Assembly: GCA_023053575.1 (NCBI GenBank)
Contig: JAKZAP010000021.1
Coordinates: 20,150,212-20,214,211 of the forward strand
Direction of reading: 5' to 3'
DNA: 64,000 nt
Origin: Branchinecta lynchi
Taxonomy: Eukaryota > Arthropoda > Branchiopoda > Anostraca > Branchinectidae
Shown piece after piece: positions 10,970 to 22,058 of the stretch. The stretch's first letter is position 1, and every line of letters starts with the position of its first letter. The notes beneath the pieces were generated by a model, which had not been told where the DNA came from, searched no databases, and saw only the letters and a list, made by a program, of their open reading frames with translations. Both the position numbers and the translations under genes were made by a program.

Positions 10970-11549
10970 ACGTCTCGCCTAAAAAAGGGACCATATCTAA
11001 ATTGAACAGGACACAACTGCCCACTGAAAGTTATTAAGCGAACTGTGAGTTAGGACCACCCAATTACAAAAGGGATTTGGCAAAGTCTGAGATAGGACCA
11101 CCCGTTTTTAAAAGGCAGTGACTCAAACGTGACTTTGGACCACCCTTTGTATGGAATTTTTTCGATACATTCGACCATTTATTTTACTCGAAATCGCGAG
11201 CGCAATCTAGCTGCGCTCTTCCTGGTGCTTTCAAATTTATGTTTCGGAGAGACAAACAGGATCCTCACCAATTCCTGCCAGGATTGTCGACACCATCGTT
11301 AGTTCCATAACGAAAAGTGAGTTTTTCCATCATTTCACGAATGGGAATAAAATCCTATCGGGAAAACGAAATCGTGTATCCGCAGCGTAGCGCCACATAG
11401 TGTCCGACTCTGGTCTTAATCTGTAACTGACAGGGGCGTCACTATGGGGGGGGGGATGGGGGGGACTCCCCCCCTAAAGGTCCTGAGAAAGTACTTTCGT
11501 CGGGCGAAGCCCGGCGAAAGTTCACTTGTTTGTCGGCGTGAAGCGCCGG

Positions 11550-12440
11550 CAAACACAGACAAAATAATATTTTTATGCTTTTTATCAGGCATCGGTCGAT
11601 TCGTCGGCACATCGGATGTTTTTATATGCAAGAAATAAAATCCTGCAAACGTTTGTCGGGCAAAACACTGAAGAAATCAAATTCTGCATGCTTTTGTCGT
11701 TCCTCGGTATTCTCGTCGGCACATCGGGTTCTTTTTATACAGAAGGAATCCAGAAGAAATAAAAACAAATTAAGTTTTTGTCGGGCGTCGGTCGACTCGT
11801 CGGCACATCGGGTTCTTTTATACGCAAGAAATGAAATCCTGCAAACATTTGTCAGGCAAAGCACTGGAGAAATCGAATTCTGCAGGTTTTTGTCGTGCCT
11901 TGGTTCATCGGCACATCGGGTTCTTTTTATACATAAGAAATCCAGAAGAAATATTTTTTTATGCTTTTGTCGGGCGTCGGTCAACTCGTCGGCATATCGG
12001 GTTCTACTTATACGTAAGAAATCAAACTTTGCAAACTTTGTCGGGCGCACCCAGGAAGTTTAAGTTTCATTGGCACAAGGGGTTATTTTTACACGTATGA
12101 ATCAAGTTCTGTACAGTCTAGTCGAGCAAAACACAGAACAAATCAAATGCTCGACGGTTTTCTCGGGCGTCGATATTCTCGTCGGCACATCGGGTTCTTT
12201 TTACAAAAAAAAAAAAAAAATCAAATTGTGTAACTTTTTTATCGGGCGCATGCCGAAAGTTCAAGTCTCGTCGGTACATCGGCTTCTATGTACGCGTAAA
12301 AAATAAAGTTCTTTACAATCTTGTCGGGCAAAACACAGAAGAAATCGAATTGTGAATGCTTTTGTCGGGCGTCGATGTTCTTGTCCGCACACCAGGTCTT
12401 TTATACGTAAGAAATCAAATTCTGCAAACATTTGTCGGTC
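11550..12440. repeat. Tandem array of ~110-130-bp units in the hAT element
   Basis: Units carry TCGTCGGCACATCGGGTTCT, then a TATACGCAAGAAATCAAATT-like segment and TTTGTCGGGC. About seven diverged copies are seen, near 11600, 11720, 11800, 11905, 11985, 12180 and 12265. Frames open through it repeat the same peptide in shifted registers, so it is not protein-coding. Confidence 0.75.
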
Positions 12441-12499
12441 GCAAATTTTTCCGGAAAAATACAGATTAAAAAAAAAATTCGCCGGCGTTGCTTAGTTCA

Positions 12500-13275
12500 A
12501 CTTGTTCTGGGTACAGTCGTTGGAAGCTTCGCTTCTTAGCAAAAGTTGAAACGAAAAGCCGAATATGTGAAATTAAATATATGTATTTACATCAAAGGAA
12601 CAATGTCAACTGATGCATTACAGTAAGTTTTACACAAAATTTCGCCTGCGGCGCATTTTGTAGTATTCCCTATTTGGAAGAATGGTGTATCATTTAGTTT
12701 TCCTTTTAGGATAGAAATTCTTGGGGTTTGAAAAACGTTAAAAGCCGGAAATTGTATGGTACTGTAGCTGAATTTTCCGCAAAAAAAAACAGATTAAAAA
12801 AGTTTCGCCTGCGGCGCTTGGTTTAACTTGCCTTGGTACAGTCGTTGGAAGCTTCGCTTTCCAGCGAAAGTTATAATGAAAAGCCGAATATGTGAACTTT
12901 AAAATTCGAAATTATACCAAAGGAATAACCTCAATTGATGCGTTGTTACAGATAGTTCACACAAAATTTCGCCTGCGGCGCATTTTGTAGTATTCTTTAT
13001 TTAGAAGAACAGTGTTTCATTTAGCTTGGCGTTTTAGGATTGAAATCCGTTGAAACACGTTAAAAGCTAGAACTGTATGGTAGGTATAGCTAAATTTTTC
13101 CGAAAAAAAAGGCAGATTAAAAAAATTTCGCCTACGGCGCTTAGTTTAACTTGTTCTTGGTACAGTCGTTGGAAGCTTCGCTTTTTAGCGAAGGCTAAAA
13201 TGAAAAGCCAGATATGTGAACTTAAAATACGAAATTACATCAAAGGAATAATCTCAACTGATGCATTACAGTTAG
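12500..13275. repeat. Tandem array of ~320-bp units in the hAT element
   Basis: The block GGTACAGTCGTTGGAAGCTT recurs near 12513, 12836 and 13160. Each copy is followed by GAAAAGCC...ATGTGAA and a CATCAAAGGAA segment, and the first two by TTTCGCCTGCGGCGCATTTT. That gives three copies with a spacing of about 322-325 bp. Confidence 0.75.
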
Positions 13276-13394
13276 TTTTACCCCGATTCTATTCTGTGCT
13301 GGCGGGAAATGTACGCCACATTTTTTAGTCCGTCGGCTCAAACCGGACGTCCCCCCCCCAAAGGTAAAAGGCAAGTGACGCCCCTGGTAACTGG

Positions 13395-14390
13395 ACCAAT
13401 TGAACATCAAGGACAATTGACCTCGCCAGCTATCAAGTTCCACCCGAACTGGACCGCTTGCTAGAGAGTAATGCATGTCAACAAATTTCCGCGCCCCCTC
13501 CCCCCCGTACTGGCGGGGTCAAGTAAGGAATTATAAACAGGAAATCTAGAGCCTGTTTCTCTCCAGCTTTCAAGCTTCTTCCGAATCAGGTTCGAGAATA
13601 TTATTCAACTTACAAGATTTCCGCGATATCCTCTTTCGCCTCCCCCCACAATTCCTGGCTCCGGTCCGGATCTGAAAGAATGGTACAACCATAGAGCTTC
13701 TGTTTGACCTTGATGCCAAGTCCTATCCTGATCCTCTGTTCGATTCCACAGATGCCGGGTCCAGTCCGGAACTAAAACGCAATATCTGAGAACTGTCCGT
13801 TTGTCAGTTGTCAAGTTCCATCGAGATTGGGCAACTTGTTCTTATGCCGACTTAAGCTTGTCATATGATTCCGGATTCTTCCTCCTGTAACTCCTCTTAG
13901 TTGGTCAGATCAGGTAAATTACAACCAGTTTTGCGGGGATACTAACAAGCCTGAGAAGCTGCATCGCCCTAGCCCATCTGGAAGTACCCTAACTCGCAAG
14001 GAAGACTCCCTACATCTCTCCCCGTATTATCCAGATACGGTCCTGTTCTATAAACTCTACATCTAGGTCTTATGCTTGTCCTCCCCCCAAATTCCCTTTC
14101 CGATTCATCGAATCCAAGCGTGCTATAAGATTTCCGGTACCCCCTCCCCCTCTAACTTCCCCAAAAGTTTCTGGATCAAGTCCAAAACTGAAAGAAAGTC
14201 TAAACGATCTGGGACATGTGCTCTCGTCCTTTATCAAGATTCAACTAAATCGGATAACTCGTTCAAAAGTTACGAGTGTCACAAGAATTCAGATTCCTAC
14301 TTCTTGAATCCCCCCCCCCCTAGATGCTCAAATCCGGAAGTGACAATTCAGTCTGGTAAGGCCCCTAATGACAAGTTTCACCATAAGGGA
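13395..14390 (-). repeat. Family 2 G/C-run tandem units, minus orientation
   Basis: C-runs of 7 to 10 recur together with CAAGTTCCA and GGTCCGGATC-like blocks. These are the complements of the GATGAAACTTGG and CCGGACCGGATCCGG blocks in the family 2 copies at 38345 and 54220. The ends were not resolved. Confidence 0.55.
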
Positions 14391-14610
14391 GTATGAGTTT
14401 TAGCAGCTACCTACTAGTTCACACCTAAGCTCCCTCAGGAGCTTAATTAGCGTAGTTCAGCAAAGCTTTGATGGAAGTAAGGCATAGACTAATTCTCCCG
14501 GTTTAGAACCACAACAAATGACATTGCCCTATGTCCCCAACAAAGTATTTGCCATGCTACTGTTGCAGCGAGCCTCCGGCATAGGCCATGCTCGAATATA
14601 TCCATGCCTA

Positions 14611-14700
14611 TAAGTAAGTAAGTAAGTAAGTAATTTATTCTGCCATTTGAATAGCGGAGTATGTAAAACAAAATAAAAGAATTAAATTAAAACAACAATA
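14611..14700 (-). mobile_element. LINE 3'-end remnant with (TAAG)n tail
   Basis: TAAGTAAGTAAGTAAG and AATTTATT followed by a CCATTTGAATAGCGGAGTA segment resemble, on the opposite strand, the 3' end of the full LINE at 36960-37020. Only the end is preserved. Confidence 0.55.
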
Positions 14701-14731
14701 AACGTTCGACCACTGAACAGATCTTCCTAGT

Positions 14732-15115
14732 TTGACTCTAGTTGGAAAAACCTCACGACTTCAGGCAAAAAAATCATACGCCCTGCGTTGTCTTCAAGTC
14801 TGCATTTGTGGCTCATCCCGAAAACTGCCTGCCTTCCAGCGAAGTTATCCAGACTATTCCGAGTGTGTACGAGAGCTTACTAATGGCCAATTGAAGAAAG
14901 TCAGTCCATTCAAGATTAACAATAGTGTTAGACAAGAGTACGCAACAGCTGCTGACCAGCAGAATGCTTTCTGATTTTATTTCTCCGACGACATCGCAAT
15001 GATTAGCGGAACCATGGAAGAGCTGAAAGTAGTCCTGGCCATCTTCGAGTCTGCAGCAGAAAAAGTGGGCTTCAAAATCAAATCCGGTAGGACAAATTAG
15101 CGGTAATCAGTCGGG
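14732..15115 (+). pseudogene. Degraded non-LTR reverse transcriptase fragment
   Basis: A frame from 14732 reads ...INNSVRQE, resembling the GVRQG block of LINE reverse transcriptases. After a stop it continues SDDIAMISGTMEELK...AAEKVGFKIKSGRTN, matching the (Y)ADD palm motif and the following GLKIN..KT block. The intervening conserved residues are deleted, and the first two residues of YADD are replaced. It differs from the LINE at 32.9 kb. Confidence 0.6.
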
Positions 15116-15781
15116 ATAGCACCCCGCTACCACCATCGGTCGACACAACAGACAAGAGTTCTAAAGCGGTCTGTCAACTCACACACTTGAGGTCATTATT
15201 TGCTCTAAAGGACCTCTTGATATCCAAATCGCAACCACATCAGCGACAGCCAATGCTGTCTTTGGCCCTCCGACGAAAGCGATATGGTTCTGGGTATATA
15301 CAATATCACCGTCACCAGTGTCATGTTCCACTCACCGGAAATACTTGGCTTTCACTTCATGCTTTAGCTCGTTTTTCAAAGAAAAATGTGGATTTTTCGG
15401 CTTTTCTGGGTCATTTAAAAACAATTTAGGAATAATTTGGGATTTTTCAGTGAAAATACATCTTTTTGGGTCCTTTTCCAAAAAAAACCCTATTTTTTCC
15501 GAGGTAGACCACCAAAATTAAATTAGTTCTTGTGTATTTTCCGCAGTAGACCATCCAATTGCAATTGGGTTCGGGCAATTTTGCGAGGTAGACCACCCTT
15601 TTCAAATGGGTTCTGGGGCTCAAAAAGGACACCCACACGGGAGTTGACGTCTCCTTTTTTGTCTCTGTGTCCTCCTGGTACAGCCGGCGCGTTGTGCTCC
15701 GCTCCGCGCAACGTACAAACAAATTTTTGGGGTGTCAAAAAGCACAAAAAGACACTTTCAGGACTCCAGCTCTTGGCAACC
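15116..15781. other. Stretch with repeated GTAGACCACC motif, possible promoter region
   Basis: GGTAGACCACC-like motifs recur near 15502, 15546 and 15586. Downstream, 15655-15780 is relatively GC-rich (GCCGGCGCGTTGTGCTCCGC) and directly precedes the candidate first exon at 15782, so it might be a promoter. No TATA box was seen. Confidence 0.3.
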
Positions 15782-15961
15782 ATGGGTGGTTTTGAACTTT
15801 CGGAAGCAGTTGGTGCCAAATATCTTCCCGCCCCCGGAGACTCAGACTCGGAGACTGGGAAATCAGAGCAAAAGAGTTATTTTGCTCTGGTTCAAGTTGA
15901 GAGTTTAGCTCCAGACTTCCAGATAGTCTTCCAAATTCCAGTCCAGTCTAATAGTCAGCAG
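15782..15961 (+). CDS. Candidate first coding exon of an unidentified gene
   Basis: An ATG in good context (AACCATGGG) opens 60 codons beginning MGGFELSEAVGAKYLPAPGD and ending PVQSNSQQ, directly before a consensus donor (CAG/GTGAGT at 15962). The peptide has an acidic/serine stretch (GDSDSETGKSEQ) and then a hydrophobic LVQVESLAPDFQIVFQIPV segment. It was not recognised. Splicing in phase 0 onto the PLA2G6 exon at 22048 would hit TGA after two codons, so it does not extend that protein. It could be a separate gene, or a 5' exon with an upstream ORF. No following exon was found. Confidence 0.4.
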
Positions 15962-16384
15962 GTGAGTGTTTTTCAAATCAGGAAAAAGCATTGTAGTGTA
16001 CCATTTGATTGTCTCTAGGACAACGCGACCGCCGCTTCGCTGGCCGCTTGGCTCTATATATATAGATTCGAATATACATTCAACTGCGCATTACTTAAAA
16101 TCGCGAAGCACTTTCCACCTTAATTTTAATTGGCCTATGTAATCTCAAACCAATCTATAGTTTGTCGGGACACCACCATTCAGCTACTTCAGGATTGATC
16201 TGTTTATTTAAATGAAATGTATGTAGCTGATCATACAATATTACCAAAAGTTTGTTGCCAGTTAGTTGGCTACTCTTGGTGTGCCCTATACAAACAAGCT
16301 TAGCCTAGTACAGCTTAGTACCCCTTAGTTAGCACCAGGTTAGCACCCCATTTGGGAAGATATATCTAAGGATGAGGATTTGAT

Positions 16385-16742
16385 GTAACAGCAACAAATA
16401 AGACAATGTGATGTACTTTAATCTTTAATGAACAGTTGGAAACTTGACTGTTTTGTCATATGATCAATGATATGCCGCTATTAATGAATTGTGACAAAGG
16501 AGGCATTAGGCTGCTACAGTTTGGTTTATTTCACTTGTTATTGCCTTGCTAATGGAAAAGAGGTTTATTGGGTGGGTCTTGCTGGCAAGAGCATTCAGTG
16601 TTTGAACTAATGCTGTTCGTGCAAGGTCTTCAACATTTTTTGGATTGACAGTGGTGGTTTGTTTACATTAAAAGCTTTTAAAGTGGGATGATTACAAATT
16701 AGGTAATTCCAGTACTTGTTTGGTTATCGGGGACGTGAAGCG
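16385..16742. repeat. Direct duplication, copy 1 (partner 19515-19872)
   Basis: It shares with 19515-19872, in the same order, TTTTGTCATATGAT, GTGATATGCCG-like sequence, TTGTGACAAAG, TTGCTAATGGAAAAGAG, GGATTTCTAA/GGATTGACA, GTTTGTTTAC and GGGATGATT. No long ORF. It could be an interspersed repeat or an old local duplication. Confidence 0.65.
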
Positions 16743-16759
16743 CACTTGTTATTGGAGTG

Positions 16760-17560
16760 TTCCTTGGAACAATCCACCAGTTTTCACGTTTTTTTTTTGT
16801 GGAGCTCATAACTCATGAACCAGTGCAAGTATCAAGTTCAAACTTGGTACACTTCCGGGTATTGGTGTCTAGTTGTGCCTTTTGGGGTCCCACCCCCGTA
16901 CCCATCCGGTTCAGGGGCAAATGGGCCCAGATTGCCCAGTGAATAATATTCTTAATTTGACCAGACGTGGACATAGGACGATGAAATTTCTTATACTGTA
17001 CCATCCTAGAGCTGGGGAAAAAATACTTTCAAATTTGCACCTTCTCACCCACCCTGTTCATCGGCAACTGGGACCAGATTGCAGAGGAGTAAAGTTTGTT
17101 ACCCATGACAGGAATCAACAGGTATCAAGTTCAAACTTAGTAGGTTTGTCAGCATTGGGGTCTCTTTTTGCGGGCCCCAAACCCCACCCCCACTTGGTTC
17201 AAGGGCAATTGGGCCCAGATTACCCATTGTTGGATGTTTTTAACTTGACTGTAATTGGAGATAAGGCAATGTACTTCCTTTGTGCTTTTCGATCATAGGG
17301 TTGGAAATATACATGTGGAGTTGAGCCACCCCACCCTCCCCGTTCATGGGCAAGTGGTCCCAATTTGTCCATGAATAAAGCTTTTGACCCGTGACTGGAA
17401 TAAACTCTAAGCTGGTATAGTCGAGGATGTATGGGTCTACATATGCAATTTTATGGGTCCGGACCCCCCTCCCCTCTCGTTCATGAGTAACTGGGCCCAA
17501 TTTCTCATGACATGTCGTGAGTTCAACTCTTGTATACTTGTGGATGTATATGCATAGATC
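16760..17560. repeat. Diverged tandem array, ~140-150-bp units
   Basis: A unit containing GTATCAAGTTCAAACTTG, a C-rich CCCCACCCCC block, GGTTCAGGGGCAA and TGGGCCCAGATT recurs about five times, near 16920, 17060, 17210, 17350 and 17490. The minus-strand frame 17743-17240 runs through these units and is not considered a gene. Confidence 0.6.
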
Positions 17561-17907
17561 AGATGCGCCAATTCGTTGAAACCTAAGGGGGGGGGCAGCA
17601 GCGTCGTACCGGGCCCCCTTCGTGTCTCTGTGATACAGGTGCAGATTGCTTGGGCAGGGGAGGGGGGGGGGGGTAACTACCATAAAATATACTTGTCGGA
17701 AATATAAACAATAGGCTGCACCACATTCAGGAAAACTAAACAAATTTCAAGAATCGCTACTTCAAGAATCAGTTTGTGAAAGGTAAAGGTTGTGCCTCCT
17801 ACCAACTATTTATTAATCTGCAAGTGTATCATACCTCGTTATTGTATTGACAATCCTACTTTATCACTTTAAAGAGATATTTGGAAATAAATCATTGATT
17901 GATTGAT

Positions 17908-18443
17908 TGTTCAAATAGGTGTAATAAGCTGAACAGTGCGACACGGGATGTTTACGTTGTAATATACAGGCCTGTTCAAATAAGAAAACAATAGGTTCTT
18001 ATCAATCAGCGTTCGGTGTTGCCACTTGCCACATGGGTACAGTTTTCCAAGCTTCTAAAGATCAGAAAAGTGTTTTAAGTACACGAGTACAATGTGATGC
18101 CCTTTATATTGTAAAAAGCTATTAAATTAACGGATGGACAGGCATTGGTCCTCGAACTAACAATAGCAGTCCTTGCAGAACAAAACGTGTTCTTTTGAAG
18201 AAAAGTTGCTTCTTCAGCTTCCAACAAAGTAGAACTTTACTGCTTCCTGTGGCAACCCTGACGACGCTGCTCCTCTCCCCGGCCTGTTGGCGTAAATGAT
18301 CAAGCGATCTGAGTGGCTCTGCATAAGAGAAAATAGAACTTGGCTCTATTCTCCGTATTAAAGCGTGCCCCGAGGAAAAGAGGAATATGTGATAAGCCTT
18401 ATATGCTGTCATACACCTTACAAAACCCATTTGGACAATGCAT
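17908..18443. mobile_element. Degraded copy of the 554-bp TIR element
   Basis: It shares CAAATAGGTGTAATAAG at the left, GGTTCTTATCAAT and CTTCCAACAAAGTAGAACTTTACTGC inside, and ACCCATTTGGACAATGCATT at the right with the element at 2282-2835. Just outside its left end, a (TGAT)n run after AATAAATCA looks like a LINE 3' tail. Confidence 0.65.
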
Positions 18444-19215
18444 TAGGAACTTGCTGCAGGGCGAAGCCACCGCAGCAGCTTCTAACCACTGTGTTGCCAA
18501 AAAATGCCAATGGGCGCTGCAGGCGAATTTAAAAAAAAATACTTTTAGGTTTCAAAATGGGCTATCCCCGAAATTGTGAGCCCCAAACCTCCAACAAACG
18601 ACGCACTCTTCCTGGAAACAGAGCATAGCCTTATATACACTGTTCTGTTCTAAATAGTAGCCTATACTACAAAAAGCGCCGTTGGTAAAAATGTCGGAAT
18701 TCTTTATGATCAGAGTGCCGTATTAACAAATGAAGGTAATGGCAACCAATCATAGATCAGCTTATAGGCTAGTGTTCGATCACGATCCATTTCAAACAAT
18801 GTGAGTCATTTATCGGGTAACTGGTACATGACGGTGCTTCAGCTAGAATCTTTCCGAATAAAACGACTATCCCGAACAAAAGTGAAACAGAGTAGCCTCT
18901 TCCAACTTACATTAAACATAGATTAAAACTTTTCTTACCGTTTGTGCGTATATTAGGGGGGGGGGGGGGCGACAGGGGCGATCGCCCCCCCGAAATTCCT
19001 GAAAAAAGGGTTTTTAATTGGAAAAACGTGTGCGAAATACGGGCGACAGGGGCGATCTTCATCCGAAATCTCGGAAAAGGAGGTTTTTTCGGAGAAAACG
19101 GACGCGAAAATACAAATTGAGAAGCTAAATCAAGATGTTTACAGTATGGTGCAGTAATTGATCTTAGGAACAGTTTTTGAGTCGTAGTGTCCATGATTAC
19201 AAGGTGTTTTTTGGT

Positions 19216-19248
<33 letters not shown>

Positions 19249-19514
19249 ACCTAGAGGTATTTTTAGTGTTAAAAACGGCCAAAATATGCAAACAAAACAA
19301 GACAAGTTTTCGGTCTTCCGGCCGATAAGGGGGTGGACTTCGTCCGCAGATTTTCACTGAGCTGTCGCCCCTCCCGAAAATAATCGGGAAATACGCTACT
19401 GAGGGTAGTGCCCCCGCTTGAATTTCCAAGGGGCCCTGATCGCCTGTGGGGAGAGCGGGGCAGCCGCCCCCCTGCCCTCCCCCCAAATGACGCCTCTGGT
19501 ATACGGATTTTGGT
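18444..19514. other. Repeat-derived intergenic stretch with long G and T runs
   Basis: It contains GGGGCGACAGGGGCGATCGC and a second GGGCGACAGGGGCGATC, a poly-T run of 27 or more at 19220-19246, and a right end GACGCCTCTGG resembling hAT termini. A matching left end and target duplication were not found. Confidence 0.35.
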
Positions 19515-19872
19515 GTGGCAGCAACTAATAATTCTACACGTACTTCAGTCCTTAGATCAGTTGGAAGCTGGAGGGTTTTGTCATATGATTGGTGATATGC
19601 CGTTCGTAATGAAGTTGTGACAAAGAGGGTATCAGGCAATAAAACGATTTGGTTTTCAATGCACTTTCTATTACCTTGCTAGTGGAAAGAGATTTAAAGG
19701 GTCGGACTAGCTAGCAAGACATGCGGTATTTAAACTGAGACCGTTCCTGCAAGATCTGGAAGATCTTCTTTGGATTTCTAAATGCCGTTTGTTTACGTAA
19801 AATGCTTTTAAACTGGGATGATTTCACATTAGGCTATATCGATATATTTTTGGTTATTGCGGATGTGAAATG
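19515..19872. repeat. Direct duplication, copy 2 (partner 16385-16742)
   Basis: Same order of shared blocks as the partner, roughly 3.1 kb apart in the same orientation. The sequence right of the shared part differs, so the duplicated unit ends near 19872. Confidence 0.65.
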
Positions 19873-20399
19873 TCTTGGTTCTGACGATGTTTGTCTATAA
19901 GACGTGATAAACATTTTACTTTCACACTCCACGTCTGAGCGCGTGTGCATTTGTTAAATAGTTTATGTCAAGCCGCCGCGTCGGAGAGAGGGAAGCTGGA
20001 TCGAGTTTTCTCGTGGAAAGTAATGTTACTGTTGAGAATGATATTCCTGAGCCATTTCATGTTGAAAAGATCATTTCTAGTAAGAGTTGTGCTTTAATCT
20101 AATCTCAACAGTCAAAGTAAAAGGAAATATTGGTAGGCGAACACAATTCTTAGCCCACCTGTAAGAGAATTTTGTGAGATGAGAGGAGATGACAATACTT
20201 CAGGAGATTTGTTGGCACCATTCTACCTTTTTTGGATAGGCCGTAGCAAACCTTGGGCCACAGTTTGAAGTAGCTGATGCCAAACGCTAGCTAGGTTATG
20301 CCATGTCTTGTGGTACCCTAGTTGAATGCTTCACCATCGTCCTCCCCCCACACTTCTTGGATACACCTCACAAACTGTTAAGAAACACGCGAAAAGAGG

Positions 20400-20660
20400 G
20401 TTGTATGATATTTGACGGAGCAAAACGGATAAGTCAGCTACATTTTATTAGAGCTATATTTCGGCCCTTCTTGGCAAGGGTCCTCTTCAGGCTCAAGCCG
20501 CTCAAACTGGAAAATGAACTTGTGGAACAACAATCAAAGATTCTTCTTTAAATATCTGATTTTGCGGACTTCTTCTCTGAAAATTGGTTGAAGTTAAAGC
20601 TGGTGCTGTGATTTCATTCTGGACATGGCTGCTGTTTTTGCTGTTCGGTTGGGTTGTCGA
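20400..20660. repeat. Direct repeat flanking the minisatellite, left copy
   Basis: It starts ATTTGACGGAGCAAAACGGA and contains CGGCCCTTCTTGGCAAGGGT and CTCAAGCCGCTCAAACTGG. It is nearly identical to 21296-21545. The CTTCTTGGCAAGGGTCCTC block belongs to a wider family also at 40840-41330, 59745-60000 and 60290-60510. Confidence 0.8.
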
Positions 20661-20772
20661 AAGGTTAGACATTCTTCTGCATTTTGGTTTTGGAGTCATC
20701 TGTCTTTTCTTCTTCTTTCCAGCTAAGATGGATACTTGTCGGCGGCATGTGTAGGCGACTTGAAGTTCTTTA

Positions 20773-21255
20773 GTCTGTCTATTTTAATCTTTCCACTTTA
20801 TTCGGTCCACTACAGTCTGTCCACTTTAGTCTTCCCACTTTAGTTTGTCCACTTTAGTCGTTCCAATTTATTCTGTCGACTATATTCTGTCCAATTTAGT
20901 CTGTCCACTTTAGTCTTTCCACTTTATTCTGTCAACTATAGTCTGTCCACTTTAGTCTGTCCACTTTAGACGTTCCACTTTATTTTGTCCACTATCGTCT
21001 GTTCACTTTAGTCTGTCCACTTTAGTCTTTCCACTTTAGTCTGTCCACTTTGGTCTTACCACTTTATTCTGTCCACTATAGTCTGTCCACTTTAGACGTT
21101 CCACTTTATTTTGTCCACTATAGTCTGTTCACTTTAGTCTGTCCACTTTAGTCTTTCCACTTTATTCTGTCAACTATAGTCTGTCCACTTTACTTTGTCC
21201 ACTTTAGTCTTTCCACTTTATTCTGTCCACTATAGTCTGTTCACTTTAGTCTGTC
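20773..21255. repeat. 14-bp minisatellite (GTCTGTCCACTTTA)
   Basis: There are about 33 head-to-tail copies of a 14-bp unit with variants GTCTTTCCACTTTA and TTCTGTCCACTATA. The variants recur in a semi-regular order, giving a higher-order period of several units. It is non-coding. Confidence 0.9.
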
Positions 21256-21295
21256 CGTACTTTGGTGATAAATATTCCTTCCGCCCAAGCTGACT

Positions 21296-21545
21296 GCGAA
21301 TAATATTTGACGGTGCAAAACGGATAAGTCAGCTACATTTTATTAGAGCTATATTTTGTCCCTTCTTGGCAAGGGTCCTCTTCAGGCTCAAGCCGCTCAA
21401 ACTGGAAAATGAACTTGTGAAAAACAATCAAAGATTCTTCTTTAAATATCTGATTTTGCGGACTTCTTCTCTGAAAATTGGTTAAAGTTAAAGCTGGTGT
21501 AGTGATTTCATTCTGGACATATCTGCTGTTTTTGCTGTTCGATTG
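21296..21545. repeat. Direct repeat flanking the minisatellite, right copy
   Basis: It is nearly identical to 20400-20660, with a few substitutions and short indels. The pair brackets the minisatellite, suggesting one element duplicated around or captured by the array. A run of about 18 G follows. Confidence 0.8.
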
Positions 21546-22058
21546 GGGGGTGTGGGGGGGGGGGGGGGGGGGAGGTAGCCTGAATAGTTACTGTCTTTTG
21601 CATCCTGCCTGATGTGGGTGCTTCATTTGAACCTTGTATGAAATGGAAAATTTGGGACTTCTGAGTGGAACAGGATAATTCGCCTTCCTCTATAAATCGT
21701 TATTAAGCAGCTTGTTAGTAAGTTGTTAGTGAGAGAACCAGAATATTATTTTTTTTTGGAGAAAGATCAACTGACTTCTGTCCCCCCCCCCATGTAGGCT
21801 ACTGCTGAAAAATTCTCCTCCCTAGGAGAAATCCCAATAGAAACCTACTACGTGAATGAGACAGGGAGACAGAAATAACAATATGGATACAAATATTACT
21901 TTATCCCTGCAAACCCTTTTGTTTTGTTTTTGTACCTTCTTGAACGCAAAAAAATCCATCCAATTTAATATTTTTTGTTCACATATTGGACATTGTTCTT
22001 GATGTCTTCAGTAGCCTGTTCTGATTATGTTTATTTTTTCTTTTTAGCCGATCTGAAA

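Larger units (their letters stand above)
11431..13386. mobile_element. 1,956-bp hAT-type element with 8-bp target duplication
   Basis: Its ends are CAGGGGCGTCACT and AGTGACGCCCCTG. The flanks are GTAACTGA (11423-11430) and GTAACTGG (13387-13394), an 8-bp duplication with one mismatch, as expected for hAT. No transposase is encoded. The interior is two tandem arrays, so this is a non-autonomous element swollen by repeats. Confidence 0.82.

Noticed and set aside
11575..12100. Frames of 89-162 codons repeating the same motif on both strands
   Set aside because: They follow the ~120-bp tandem array in the hAT element and are open on both strands because of repeat composition.
17240..17743. 167-codon minus-strand frame
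   Set aside because: It crosses the diverged ~145-bp tandem array and G-runs, with no motif and no splice context.
18955..19498. Possible hAT element from CGACAGGGGCG to GACGCCTCTGG
   Set aside because: The right end fits but no matching left terminus with an 8-bp duplication could be placed.
20773..21255. Regularly repeated short units resembling a CRISPR array
   Set aside because: 14-bp units are contiguous without unique spacers, and the genome is eukaryotic; it is a minisatellite.
21975..22058. Upstream in-frame extension of the PLA2G6 first exon (ATG at 21975)
   Set aside because: A polypyrimidine tract and AG at 22047 mark a splice acceptor, and the peptide from 22059 looks like a family N-terminus; the extension is hydrophobic intron translation.
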